NCBI GenBank assembly: GCA_002387725.1
Contig: DGKK01000059.1
Span: 1 to 33,084, forward strand
DNA length: 33,084 nucleotides
Direction: 5' to 3'
Source of the DNA: Nitrospirae bacterium UBA4572
GTDB lineage: Bacteria > Nitrospirota > Leptospirillia > Leptospirillales > Leptospirillaceae
Every line of letters starts with the position of its first letter. The first letter of the stretch is position 1. Below the pieces are notes generated by a model. It saw nothing but the letters and a program-made list of their open reading frames with translations, made no database searches and was not told the DNA's origin. The translations under genes were made by a program, and so were the position numbers. Below, piece after piece: positions 21,534 through 28,679 of the stretch.

Positions 21534-23201
21534 TCATCGGCGTATCGGTTTGTACCGGATGCGGTGGGGCCGGGCTCCCTCTGCACCAAGACGGCGTTTC
21601 TTGTCGGCTTCATACTCCTGATAGTTGCCGGAAAAGAAGGTGACCTGGGATTCACCTTCGAAGGACAGGATGTGGGTGGCAATCCTGTCGAGAAACCACC
21701 GGTCATGGGAGATGACCAGGACGGAACCGGCAAACTCGAGCAGAGCATCCTCCAAAGCCCGGAGGGTTTCCACATCAAGATCGTTGGAGGGTTCGTCGAG
21801 AAGGAGGACGTTGCCCCCGGAAATCAATGTCTTGGCCAGGTGAAGGCGCCCCCGCTCCCCTCCTGAAAGGGTTCCGACCATCTTTTGCTGATCGGGGCCC
21901 TTGAAGTTGAAGCGTCCGAGGTAAGCCCGGGAGGGGGTCTCGAAGCGACCGACCGTCAGAACCTCTGAGCCGCCGGCGATCTCCTCGAAGACGGTTTTGT
22001 TCCCGGAGAGCGCGTCCCGAGACTGGTCCACATAGGACAGTTTTACCGATTGCCCGATCTTTACATGTCCCGAGTCAGGGGACTCCTTTCCGGTGATCAT
22101 GCGAAAAAGGGTCGACTTTCCTGCGCCGTTTGGACCGATAATGCCGACAATGGCCCCCGGAGGGACGATGAAGGAGAGATTCTCCATGAGCAGCCGGTCG
22201 CCATAGCCCTTTGAGACTCCGGAAAACTCGATCACGCTATCTCCCAGGCGGTCCGCCACGGGAATGAAGATTTCCTGGGTCTCGTTTCTCTTTTGGTATT
22301 CCTGGGAGGAGAGCTCGTCGAACCGGGCCATGCGGGCCTTGGACTTGGCCTGCCGTCCCTTGGGGTTCTGCCGGACCCATTCGAGCTCCTGCTTCATCGT
22401 CTTGATCCGTGCCGACTCCTGTCGTGATTCCAGTTCAAGGCGGGCTTCCTTTTGCTCAAGCCAGGAGCTGTAGTTTCCTTTCCAGGGAATGCCCATTCCC
22501 CGATCGAGTTCGAGAATCCACTCCGCCGCGTTGTCAAGGAAGTAGCGGTCATGGGTCACGGCCACCACCGTTCCGGGGAAGCTCTGGAGAAACTGCTCCA
22601 GCCACTCCACCGATTCGGCGTCAAGGTGGTTCGTGGGTTCGTCGAGGAGAAGCATGTCGGGGTTTGAGAGCAGAAGACGACAAAGGGCAACCCGACGCTT
22701 CTCTCCGCCGGAAAGGGTTTTGATCACGGCTTCCCAGGGAGGCAGGCGGAGCGCATCGGCGGCGATCTCCATCTGCTGGCCTGTGTTATGGCCATCCTGT
22801 GTGGCAATGATGGCCTCAAGGCGGGCCTGCTCCTTGGCCAGGGCATCAAAGTCTGCGTCAGGTTCCGCATAGGCTGCGTATACGGCATCGAGTTTTTTCT
22901 GGGCATCGAAAACTTCTCCGAGACCCTCTTCGACGCAGGAGCGGACAGTGGCTGAAGGGTCGAGCTGCGGCTCTTGGGGAAGATAGCCAATGCGAATGCC
23001 CGGCATGGGGGTGGCATCCCCGAGGATGTCAGTGTCAATTCCCGCCATGATGCGCAGGAGGGTGGACTTCCCCGAGCCATTGAGTCCCAGGACTCCGATC
23101 TTGGCCCCTGGAAGGAAGGAAAGTGAAATATCCTTGAGGATTTGCTTTTTGGGGGGGACGATCTTTCCCACCCGGTTCATGGTAAAGACATACTGTGCCA
23201 T
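21534..23201 (-). CDS. ettA: Energy-dependent translational throttle protein EttA (ABC-F)
   Basis: EttA is a ribosome-binding ABC-F ATPase that gates the first steps of elongation according to ATP/ADP levels. The 555-aa product equals the length of E. coli EttA and starts with the family N-terminus MAQYVFTMNRVGKIVPPKK. It has two ATPase domains: Walker A GLNGSGKST and GPNGAGKST, signatures LSGGEKRR and LSGGERGR, and Walker B LLLDEPTNHLD and LLLDEPSNDLD. The linker contains the conserved KGRQAKSKARMARF region. The ATG lies 15 bp after the heme oxygenase stop. Confidence 0.97.
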   Translation of the reverse strand: MAQYVFTMNRVGKIVPPKKQILKDISLSFLPGAKIGVLGLNGSGKSTLLRIMAGIDTDILGDATPMPGIRIGYLPQEPQLDPSATVRSCVEEGLGEVFDAQKKLDAVYAAYAEPDADFDALAKEQARLEAIIATQDGHNTGQQMEIAADALRLPPWEAVIKTLSGGEKRRVALCRLLLSNPDMLLLDEPTNHLDAESVEWLEQFLQSFPGTVVAVTHDRYFLDNAAEWILELDRGMGIPWKGNYSSWLEQKEARLELESRQESARIKTMKQELEWVRQNPKGRQAKSKARMARFDELSSQEYQKRNETQEIFIPVADRLGDSVIEFSGVSKGYGDRLLMENLSFIVPPGAIVGIIGPNGAGKSTLFRMITGKESPDSGHVKIGQSVKLSYVDQSRDALSGNKTVFEEIAGGSEVLTVGRFETPSRAYLGRFNFKGPDQQKMVGTLSGGERGRLHLAKTLISGGNVLLLDEPSNDLDVETLRALEDALLEFAGSVLVISHDRWFLDRIATHILSFEGESQVTFFSGNYQEYEADKKRRLGAEGARPHRIRYKPIRR

Positions 23202-23216
23202 GGGGCTCCCGTCGGT

Positions 23217-23867
23217 TTACGGTGAAAGGGAATCTGCAAGATGGTGGTCGGAGAGGCAAGTCGTTTGAGGATCTTCGGGCCTGGCTGTTGAATCCCGAGA
23301 GGAAAAGGCGTCAAGAAAGTGGCGGAAAGTTCGAGTGGCTCCCCTGAGAAGCTCCTGGGAAAAATCATGGGAGTCAGGATCTGAAGGAAAAATCACGAGG
23401 AATTTTTCCCAAAGGGAGGGGGACCCGCTTCCCCCGAGTGAAAAGAAGGAAAGTGCCTGACGGGGAATTCGTGCAAGGCTTTGCTCAAGCTTGTCGGCAA
23501 TCATGGTGCCCCCCAGGGTGGATCCTTCCGTGACATAGAGAATGCCCAGGGTCTCAGGCAGGGTGCATGGGGGGGTAAACGTCATCGTTCCCTGCTTTCG
23601 GACCGGTTGTCCCAGTGCCGCAAGATCGGCAATCAGGAGAGACGTCCGGAGGGGAGTTCGATAGGTCGGAAGAAAACGTGAGAGCGAGGCCTCAAGGGCC
23701 CTGTCGATCGGGCGGTAAGCCCAGAGAAAGCGATCGAGGACTTCGCTGACCTCCTCAAGGGAGATGCTGTCGTCCAGAAGTTTGGAGAGCAATGGCGTGG
23801 ACTCGAGCTGCCGGTGCATCTGGGATGTTTCCCGGGAGAGCCATGAAAGGAGGGGAGATCTCTTCAT
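23217..23867 (-). CDS. bphO: Bacterial heme oxygenase (BphO type)
   Basis: BphO cleaves heme to biliverdin, the chromophore of bacteriophytochromes. The 216-aa product has the N-terminal helix with the axial histidine (SRETSQMHRQLES). The FLWAYRPIDRALE segment and the Gly-rich distal helix region ILYVTEGSTLGGTMIADKL match the family. The ATG at 23867 overlaps the bphP stop by 4 bp (ATGA), so chromophore enzyme and apoprotein are made together. Readings starting upstream lie inside bphP and are not supported. The Pro/Ser-rich C-terminus after about residue 190 is variable. Confidence 0.93.
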   Translation of the reverse strand: MKRSPLLSWLSRETSQMHRQLESTPLLSKLLDDSISLEEVSEVLDRFLWAYRPIDRALEASLSRFLPTYRTPLRTSLLIADLAALGQPVRKQGTMTFTPPCTLPETLGILYVTEGSTLGGTMIADKLEQSLARIPRQALSFFSLGGSGSPSLWEKFLVIFPSDPDSHDFSQELLRGATRTFRHFLDAFSSRDSTARPEDPQTTCLSDHHLADSLSP

Positions 23868-25369
23868 GAAAGGCAACCCGGAGAGGGGGAGGTGTTTCGG
23901 AGGAGATGAAGGGCGGCAAGGGTGTCGAACTTGTTCCAGGGGAGGCTCTGCCCCACTCGTTTTTCTATCCATCGTTCGAATGATTGTCGGGGGGAGATTC
24001 CGGTTCCCGAGGCGTCAGTCTCCACAGGCTTGTGGGGATTCCCTCCCCAGGCAATCTCTTGAATGGTTTCGGGGCGGAAGATCCAGAACTCGGAGTTTTT
24101 CGGGAGTTTGAGAGCCATCAGCCCGGCGACCGGGAGAGGAGCGATTCCAGGAAAGGTCTGGGTAAGCGACACGGTATGCCAGAGGGGGGCGGATCTTAGA
24201 GGAGCCAATAGGTCACGGAGCTTCTCAATGATTTGAAGGGAGGGAGTCGTCCCCCAGCAAGTGAATGCATGGTTGCGGAAGAAGACAAGTCCGCAGGCGT
24301 TAAAGAGGGTGGCAAGGGATGTGGCGCTGACAGAGAGAATGTCCTCGGGGTTGTCTGTTTTCGAGAGAATTTCCCGAACGGGGGCGAGCCGGTGAGCGAG
24401 ACCGTCAATGGCTCGAATGCGCTCTTCGGCATGAGATTGGAGAAGTGCCATATTGTAGTGTTTGACGATGGAGCGTGCGGCGGAAAGGGTCTCCAGACCA
24501 AGTGTCCGGGGGGACCGGCTGTGGCAGGCCACCAGCCCCCAGAGCGACTTGGCTGCGATCACAGGCAAGGAAAGAGAGGCCAGCACCTCCATGTTGGCAA
24601 GGTAGGCCACGTGGATCGGAGAGACACTCCTCAGATCTGAAAGGGAAAGATCGGGGGGACGTCCTGTCAGGGATCGGATGGGGAGAGGGGCCGCCGGGGC
24701 ATTGGGAATCAATCGCCAGGGATTTTTGAGGTAAAGTTCCCGCGCAATCCTGGGAATGTCGCTCCCTGGGAAACGAAGCCCCAGATAGGTGCCGTAGCTA
24801 TCTGGATTGCGGTTTTCCGCCAGAACCTCTCCATCCCCGTCGTCCCGAAAGGCGTAAAGCATCACTCTGTCGTATCCCGTGACGGCCCGGATTCGAAAGA
24901 CAAGCTCCTGATTCAGTGCTTCCGGAGAAAGGCCCTTGGGAAAAGGGGTGGTGAGAGTCGGGGAAATGGGAGATTGGGAGTGGGACGACAAGAATAGTTC
25001 GAGCAGGACCCCATCTCCGTTGCGGGTGAAGATGGCATCAAGCGAATCGGATCCGGCAGACAGTCTTATGGACGTAATCTCTCTCCTGTCTCCGACGGAG
25101 GAGGAGAGAATCTGGTCGAGGGTTATTCCCATTTGGCTGAGAAGATCAGCGGGGAGCTTCTTGCCAAAATGCTCGGGGAGCTCCGGAATCAGATTCCCTA
25201 TGTTGGCGCTTGCGTGAGTGATCCTTCCCGTGAGATCGACCTGGACCAAGGCTCCGTGCGGCTGGATCATCCCGGAAAAAGACAAGGGCTCCGATTCGCA
25301 GATGTTTGACCAGTTCTCCGGAAGAGGAGGTAAAAGACCAGCTGAATCTTTTGGAGGAAGAGAAGACAT
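23864..25369 (-). CDS. bphP: Bacteriophytochrome photosensory core without output domain
   Basis: The 501-aa product is a complete PAS-GAF-PHY red/far-red sensor. The biliverdin-binding cysteine is Cys24 (SNICESEPL), followed by IQPHG. The GAF domain has YDRVMLYAF, SDIPRIAREL with the conserved Asp, SPIHVAYLANM and LWGLVACHS with the two conserved His. The PHY tongue ends with PRQSFERWIE. The protein stops directly after PHY: no histidine kinase, GGDEF/EAL or response regulator follows in the gene or the operon. I start at ATG 25369 (AAGGG eight bases upstream); an in-frame start at 25414 is possible. How it signals is unknown. Confidence 0.93.
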   Translation of the reverse strand: MSSLPPKDSAGLLPPLPENWSNICESEPLSFSGMIQPHGALVQVDLTGRITHASANIGNLIPELPEHFGKKLPADLLSQMGITLDQILSSSVGDRREITSIRLSAGSDSLDAIFTRNGDGVLLELFLSSHSQSPISPTLTTPFPKGLSPEALNQELVFRIRAVTGYDRVMLYAFRDDGDGEVLAENRNPDSYGTYLGLRFPGSDIPRIARELYLKNPWRLIPNAPAAPLPIRSLTGRPPDLSLSDLRSVSPIHVAYLANMEVLASLSLPVIAAKSLWGLVACHSRSPRTLGLETLSAARSIVKHYNMALLQSHAEERIRAIDGLAHRLAPVREILSKTDNPEDILSVSATSLATLFNACGLVFFRNHAFTCWGTTPSLQIIEKLRDLLAPLRSAPLWHTVSLTQTFPGIAPLPVAGLMALKLPKNSEFWIFRPETIQEIAWGGNPHKPVETDASGTGISPRQSFERWIEKRVGQSLPWNKFDTLAALHLLRNTSPSPGCLS

Positions 25370-25433
25370 TGACAAATCCCTTGGTCGGTCTTTCGTCTTG
25401 GTGTGCGGAGTCAATGGGGGATTCTGATCGGGG

Positions 25434-25451
25434 GCCGATTTCGGCTTTTTT
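25434..25451 (+). terminator. Terminator-like hairpin in the bphP leader region
   Basis: GCCGA-TT-TCGGC followed by TTTTTT on the plus strand has the form of a small intrinsic terminator, but no plus-strand gene precedes it. In the bphP transcript it would be a 5' leader hairpin just downstream of the promoter. Confidence 0.4.
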
Positions 25452-25453
25452 CA

Positions 25454-25483
25454 ATCATAGAGAAGAGGGGCATGGATTTTCAA
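25454..25483 (-). promoter_or_regulatory. Probable bphP promoter
   Basis: On the minus strand, TTGAAA (25483-25478) and TATGAT (25459-25454) are separated by 18 bp, about 85 bp upstream of the bphP start. Confidence 0.55.
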
Positions 25484-25532
25484 GGATCCCCCGACTGATT
25501 GACAGAAAAAGGCGCGGGAAGAATTAGGAGAG

Positions 25533-25673
25533 TCAGTGGTGGCCGAGGAGGGCATTCCCCAAGACAACGAGAACCGCTGTCACAATGAAAATGATGGCCA
25601 CAATGGAGACAAGGATAACAGATGCTCCCAGTGTGGGGTATTTGTCGAGGAAACGCTTCATGAAGCCACGCAT
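25533..25673 (-). CDS. 46-aa single-span membrane peptide
   Basis: The ATG at 25673 has AGGAG eight bases upstream. The basic N-terminus (MRGFMKRFLDKYPTLG) is followed by one long hydrophobic helix (ASVILVSIVAIIFIVTAVLVVLG) and a NALLGHH end. It lies 28 bp after the outer-membrane beta-barrel gene and is probably co-transcribed with it. No family is recognised; a helper or accessory role in the envelope is inference. Confidence 0.65.
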   Translation of the reverse strand: MRGFMKRFLDKYPTLGASVILVSIVAIIFIVTAVLVVLGNALLGHH

Positions 25674-25701
25674 GGACTGATCTCCTGAGAGGGGTAGAAA
25701 A

Positions 25702-26799
25702 CTACATGCCACGGTACCCGAAGGGGCCATTAAAGTAAAGGGTGACGGTTCCCATTGGGGTGTAGGTGTGGGGGTAGTTTGACTGATAGACGGGAAGGGC
25801 CACTCCCGCGCCCCAGGTCGCTGCAAATTTCTGGGTGTGCGGCCATGTCAGCTCGAGTTCGGGCGCCAGCCAGAAGAAGGACCAGGCCGGAGCATTTGCC
25901 GCTCCAAAGAAGAGATTGGTGCCGCTCTGGGTCTCGCCATAAAACTCAAGGAGCCAGCCGGCCCCCCATTCGGTATTGAGGACATCCTCAAGGGCGCCGG
26001 AGTAATACGTGATGTTTCCGTCAACCATATGGAATGCCCCTTCGTTCCAGGGCAGCTGTGTTAGGCCGTTGTTGAAGGTGTAGCCGGCTCCGACGGTCGA
26101 CGGGTTTTCTACGATGTCTCCGACCTGAAGGTAGACCATGAAGGGCTTGACGTGTTTCCGGAGGAGAAACATGACTCCCTCGTTGTAGGTGCCGTTTCCG
26201 AGCTGGTCGGCCCCGTAGTCCTGGGGATTGAGATTCTGGTACTGGCCGGAGGGAACCCAGAAGTCAAAGGTGAGTGCCATCGCCGGTCGGGCCCAGGGAA
26301 GATAGACATTGTCGTCGCTGGTGAGCTGCCACTTGATTTCAAAATGAGTGTTGCCCACACCGAAGTGGCTGGCGGAGTGGGCGATCCCCTGGGAGGGGTC
26401 GACTCCCTGCCAATTCTGGATGAGGGAGAGAAAGGTATCGAGTTCAACATTGTGGCCAAGCCCCACCGCCAGACGCATCGGCATGTACAGGGAGGAGGCG
26501 GAGACTCCGGGAGTGATGTAATCGTAGGCGAAGGGTTCAAGGTACCAGGAGCCAATGGGCTCCACCTCTGCGGTTCCCGTAAAGAAAGGGCCGCTCGTAT
26601 TGGGCCCCCAGGGGAGAAAGGGGGGCGCCAGGGCCTGAAAGTCCTTGGCCATCTCCTCGTCGTCTGACATGGGAAGAAAAAAGTCGCCCGTGCCGGTCCC
26701 GGAGGAGCTGGCGCGAACCAGTGGGGGGGTGATGAGACAGAGGCTCAATATCCCGAGAAGGACAAAAAAAGGGCGTCTTTTTTGAAAAAGAAAGGTCAT
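25702..26799 (-). CDS. Predicted outer-membrane beta-barrel protein
   Basis: The 365-aa product begins with a Sec signal peptide (MTFLFQKRRP, a hydrophobic core, cleavage likely near the APPLVRASS equivalent at about residue 30). Many amphipathic strands rich in Tyr, Trp, Phe and Gly follow, such as GSWYLEPFAYDYI, FEIKWQL and WSFFWLAPELELTWP. This resembles porin-like or phenol-degradation MetA-type outer-membrane proteins, but no substrate can be assigned. The ATG has GGAG eight bases upstream, and the gene follows the TPR lipoprotein gene by 28 bp. The C-terminal residue is Met rather than the usual Phe. Confidence 0.75.
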   Translation of the reverse strand: MTFLFQKRRPFFVLLGILSLCLITPPLVRASSSGTGTGDFFLPMSDDEEMAKDFQALAPPFLPWGPNTSGPFFTGTAEVEPIGSWYLEPFAYDYITPGVSASSLYMPMRLAVGLGHNVELDTFLSLIQNWQGVDPSQGIAHSASHFGVGNTHFEIKWQLTSDDNVYLPWARPAMALTFDFWVPSGQYQNLNPQDYGADQLGNGTYNEGVMFLLRKHVKPFMVYLQVGDIVENPSTVGAGYTFNNGLTQLPWNEGAFHMVDGNITYYSGALEDVLNTEWGAGWLLEFYGETQSGTNLFFGAANAPAWSFFWLAPELELTWPHTQKFAATWGAGVALPVYQSNYPHTYTPMGTVTLYFNGPFGYRGM

Positions 26800-26827
26800 G
26801 GAAAATCTCCGGGACGGAAAAGAGGGC

Positions 26828-27343
26828 TTAATGTGTGGTCGGCTGGGTCATCATTCCGGCTTCATCATGTTTCTCAAGGAGAATTGCCAGGGCCTTGGCA
26901 TTTTTCCCGTTGTGAATCAGGGCCTTGGCCAGCATTTTTCGATAGCCGTGAGGCCACTTGGTTCGTGGCTCGATGAGAGACAGAAGCGTGAGGGCCTTGC
27001 GGTAATGGTGGGAGGAAATGAGGATCCGGGCTTCGTTGAGGATGTAGGGCTCGTCGTTGTCGTTTGAGCGAAGGGCCCGGACCTGCTCAAGATAGCCGAT
27101 GGCCTTCTGGAATTCCCCTTCCTTGAACTGGATGAAGGCCATGTTGTTGAGAATGGTCGGATCGGTGGGATTGTCCCGAAGCGCCTTTTTCAAATCCGTT
27201 TCCGCCTGTTCAAGATGGCCTTGCTTGATCTCGGCATAGGCCTTCTGTTCGGAGAGCCAGGCTCGAACGGGGGGCTCGGTGGTGGCGGCGCACCCGGACA
27301 GAACAAGGGTTACGAGAGGAATGAGAGAGAATCTTTTCAGCAT
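26828..27343 (-). CDS. TPR-repeat lipoprotein
   Basis: The 171-aa product has a lipoprotein signal with lipobox LSGC (Cys18), so it should be acylated and attached to a membrane facing the periplasm. Tetratricopeptide repeats follow: QGHLEQAETDLKKALRDNP, NNMAFIQFKEGEFQKAIGYL, and a third around HYRKALTLLSLIEP. TPR lipoproteins often help assemble envelope machines. Here it directly precedes an outer-membrane barrel gene. The ATG has AAGGA seven bases upstream. Confidence 0.88.
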   Translation of the reverse strand: MLKRFSLIPLVTLVLSGCAATTEPPVRAWLSEQKAYAEIKQGHLEQAETDLKKALRDNPTDPTILNNMAFIQFKEGEFQKAIGYLEQVRALRSNDNDEPYILNEARILISSHHYRKALTLLSLIEPRTKWPHGYRKMLAKALIHNGKNAKALAILLEKHDEAGMMTQPTTH

Positions 27344-27424
27344 TGAAATATCCTTCGTGTTAAAAAACTTTTTTAAGCTTGGCGGTTGGTCATTGTGATG
27401 CCGATTCGGTGCTTTGCTGCTCTC

Positions 27425-27441
27425 CTTCCCTATAGGGAAGG
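27425..27441. repeat. Short perfect palindrome over the ykvA-like stop codon
   Basis: CTTCCC-TA-TAGGGAAG-type symmetry covers the TAG stop of the DUF1232 gene. No T-run follows on either strand, so it is not a convincing terminator. Confidence 0.35.
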
Positions 27442-28089
27442 GTCTTGCGGACCTTCTGCTTCCCCTTGATGCATTTTCATATAGTAGGTTGCCGCAAATC
27501 CCAGGATGGCGAAGTCGTCAAACAATCCCAGGAAGGGAATGTTGTCCGGAATGAAGTCGATAGGGGTCAAAAGATAAAAGAGCGCCCCATAAGCAATGAA
27601 CTTGTCGGTCAGGCTCATCTTGCGGGACCGGATCACCGAGACAAGTGTCGAAATGCGTTCGGTCCACTCCGCCCCCATGGCCTTGAATCTTGAAATCTTC
27701 TCCGGATTGCTCTCAACCTCAGACTGTTTTTTTTCCTGGGCTCCGATGACGACAAGGCTTGTGAGAATCCGGTCTTCATTCATGGCTGGATTGGTGTCAA
27801 AATCCGAGGGAAGCCCTAGATTGACGATCGCCGCATGATGCTCTCCCTTTGAGAGCCCGGAGAGAAGAATGGCCTTGACATGGGGGCTCTCGGGATCGAG
27901 GAGACCTTGGGAGACCAGCCGATAACAGGTATCACGGATGGCAGGAACATAGACCGGAGGAATCGGGAAGTCGAGCGGTTTTTTCGTCCAGCGCCGCAAC
28001 GTCATTCCCGATAGCCCAATCATTCGCCCCAGCTCTTCGGGAGAGTAGCCTGTCGTCTCGAGTATTTTTAACAAATGTGAATTTGTCAT
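27430..28089 (-). CDS. HTH plus YkvA (DUF1232) protein
   Basis: The 219-aa product has an N-terminal XRE-like helix-turn-helix (TTGYSPEELGRMIGLSGMTLRRW, of which the last part is the recognition helix). A middle linker follows. The C-terminal YkvA/DUF1232 domain contains SLTDKFIAYGALFYLLTPIDFIPD and an adjacent amphipathic helix. DUF1232 proteins are usually small and membrane-associated with unknown function; coupling to an HTH is less common. No Shine-Dalgarno site is present: the -10 element lies about 9 bp before the ATG at 28089, so the mRNA is probably leaderless. An upstream TTG at 28095 is possible. Confidence 0.8.
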   Translation of the reverse strand: MTNSHLLKILETTGYSPEELGRMIGLSGMTLRRWTKKPLDFPIPPVYVPAIRDTCYRLVSQGLLDPESPHVKAILLSGLSKGEHHAAIVNLGLPSDFDTNPAMNEDRILTSLVVIGAQEKKQSEVESNPEKISRFKAMGAEWTERISTLVSVIRSRKMSLTDKFIAYGALFYLLTPIDFIPDNIPFLGLFDDFAILGFAATYYMKMHQGEAEGPQDPSL

Positions 28090-28097
28090 GTTCAAAT

Positions 28098-28124
28098 GTT
28101 ATACCGGGTGAGATATGGTGTCAA
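28098..28124 (-). promoter_or_regulatory. Promoter of the HTH-DUF1232 gene (near-leaderless)
   Basis: On the minus strand, TTGACA (28124-28119) and TATAAC (28103-28098) are separated by 15 bp. A second TTGACA copy lies 9 bp farther upstream (28133-28128). Transcription would start within a few bases of the ATG at 28089. Confidence 0.55.
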
Positions 28125-28159
28125 GAGTGTCAAGGGGGAAGTGTAGAGGATTCATAATC

Positions 28160-28284
28160 TGTCCGGTTTTGTAGCACAACAGTTGTCCGGTTCAATAAGG
28201 GGGCAAAGGAGGTCCCCGATGAACCGAACGACCGTGCTACAGGAGATCCGGAAGATGCGCTTTGAGGAGACGTGGAATGAATGA
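28160..28284 (+). mobile_element. Insertion-sequence remnant (left end and transposase start)
   Basis: A segment with two TGTCCGGTT copies (about 28161 and 28184) resembling an IS terminus leads into an AAAGGAGGT ribosome site and an ATG at 28219. The 21-residue reading MNRTTVLQEIRKMRFEETWN ends in a stop. The MRFEE-type opening is typical of transposases of one unclassified (ISNCY-like) group, as far as I can recall. Only the first codons remain, so the element is decayed. Confidence 0.5.
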
Positions 28285-28383
28285 GAAAGAGACATGACGT
28301 TATGGAAATGGGAAATTCTTAAGATGTAAATGTGAAGGCGGGATTTTTTGGAGTTGATGATGGTCAAGGTAATGGCTGTAGAA

Positions 28384-28460
<77 letters not shown>

Positions 28461-28627
28461 GGTACATAGTAGGTTAGTGAGATGAGATTTGTCAATAAGT
28501 CTCAATCGAAAAATTCCTAAATGCACCGTGGTTTCGCTTCAAAATATTGATAATAGGAGGAACTTCTTTAGACAAGGAGCGAGTGTCGTCTTTCGGAGTT
28601 TGCGGTGTTCTGGTATTATCTGTATCA

Positions 28628-28659
28628 AAAACTCACCGAGTTTTATTTGTTTTTTTATT
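28628..28659 (+). terminator. Terminator-like hairpin just upstream of lpdA
   Basis: AAAACTC-ACC-GAGTTTT (28628-28644) is a perfect 7-bp stem followed by ATTTGTTTTTTTATT on the plus strand. It ends only about 20 bp before the lpdA start. No plus-strand gene precedes it, so it could be an attenuator or the end of a short untranslated RNA. The stem is AT-rich, hence weak. Confidence 0.45.
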
Positions 28660-28679
28660 GAGGTTATACAAAATTGATT

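Noticed and set aside
25434..25451. A plus-strand terminator marking a hidden plus-strand gene opposite bphP
   Set aside because: The plus-strand frames there are shadows of bphP, so the hairpin is better read as a leader structure of bphP.
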